DNA from: WTFY01 sp965220875
GTDB lineage: Bacteria > Pseudomonadota > Gammaproteobacteria > UBA4575
Direction: 5' to 3'
DNA length: 64,000 nucleotides
NCBI GenBank assembly: GCA_965220875.1
Contig: OZ244849.1
Coordinates: forward strand, 186,001 to 250,000
The notes under the pieces are model-generated. The model did no database searches, was not told the DNA's origin, and saw only the letters and a program-made list of their open reading frames with translations. A program made the translations under genes and the position numbers. Below, piece after piece: positions 63,853-64,000 of this stretch. Positions within the stretch are counted from its first letter, which is position 1, and each line of letters starts with the position of its first letter.

Positions 63853-64000
63853 TCACTGCTGATTTTTTAGACGTGTACCAAGACCTAGGGAGTACAGCTT
63901 GTTGCGGCCGATCCCGGTATGTTTTGCAACGAGCTCGACTGCATCCTTATGGGAAATCCTCTCCTTCAGGTCCAGCAAAAGTTGCCTGGCCTTTTCAATG
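63853..64000 (-). CDS. rsmI: 16S rRNA (cytidine1402-2'-O)-methyltransferase RsmI, C-terminal end (5' part outside window)
   Basis: The frame enters from the right edge and ends with TGA at 63853; 48 residues are visible. They match the C-terminal helical domain of RsmI, with ISHKDAVELVAKHTGIGRNK followed by LYSLGL, a helix-turn-helix-like segment seen at the end of this family. The SAM-binding part lies outside the window. It is upstream of rnpB on the same strand, as in other gammaproteobacteria, and its product acts on the same base as RsmH. Confidence 0.8.
   Translation of the reverse strand, partial: IEKARQLLLDLKERISHKDAVELVAKHTGIGRNKLYSLGLGTRLKNQQ

Noticed and set aside
1..64000. CRISPR array, insertion sequence, prophage or toxin-antitoxin module
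   Set aside because: No regularly spaced repeats, transposase or integrase motifs, terminal inverted repeats or short paired toxin-like genes were found anywhere.

Overview
The window is ordinary chromosomal DNA from a gammaproteobacterium of moderate GC content. Gene content and gene order both support this. There are no phage, transposase, CRISPR or plasmid functions, and I found no tRNA or 16S/23S/5S rRNA gene. Several conserved neighbourhoods keep the order seen in E. coli and relatives: ffh next to ypjD and corB; rpsP-rimM-trmD-rplS; xseB-ispA-dxs; dapA-bamC; bamD divergent from rluD-pgeF-clpB; coaE-zapD; and the full division and cell wall (dcw) cluster from mraZ to secA, followed at its upstream end by rnpB and rsmI. 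The genus cannot be named. The periplasmic binding protein at 26.1 kb belongs, from memory, to a family common in sulfur- and ammonia-oxidising gammaproteobacteria, which is only a weak hint at lifestyle.

Layout. 1-3.8 kb: the tail of a glutathione S-transferase-like gene, then on the minus strand ogt, a class I glutamine amidotransferase, a small conserved-looking protein and htpG. 3.9-7.4 kb: the translation and targeting block (ffh, rpsP, rimM, trmD, rplS, minus strand). 7.6-10.7 kb: ypjD, corB and an atypical fdhD (plus strand). 10.7-12.9 kb: zur-znuC-znuB (zinc uptake, minus strand, without znuA). 13.3-15.5 kb: katG, flanked by two gene-poor stretches of about 480 bp. 16.0-19.2 kb: xseB-ispA-dxs (isoprenoid precursors). 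19.2-23.5 kb: bamC, dapA, a PerM-type permease and a LysR regulator (minus strand). 23.7-27.5 kb: proS, a small lipoprotein, and a solitary ABC-type substrate-binding protein with a long structured leader and a strong bidirectional terminator. 27.6-37 kb: clpB, pgeF, rluD | bamD, then nadE, sucD, sucC | coaE-zapD. 38-63 kb: a Nudix-ThiE fusion, argJ, secA, an M23 peptidase, dciA, lpxC and the dcw cluster ftsZ to mraZ, all on the minus strand except dciA. 63.4-64 kb: RNase P RNA and the 3' end of rsmI.

How the genes work together. The dcw cluster makes lipid II (MurB-G, Ddl, MraY) and builds the divisome (FtsL, I, W, Q, A, Z); most junctions overlap by 1-25 bp, which suggests translational coupling. 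MurE carries the DNPR motif for meso-diaminopimelate, and dapA supplies that pathway. The cluster has a well-formed promoter followed by three MraZ boxes, implying autoregulation. BamC and BamD, LpxC and SecA serve outer-membrane biogenesis and export.

I did not find a convincing new multi-gene system. The points most worth checking are the structured leader and lone binding protein at 26 kb, the FdhD with its cysteine pair moved, the zinc operon with its possible operator and without znuA, the Fur-like site upstream of katG, and unexplained short reading frames on both sides of katG.
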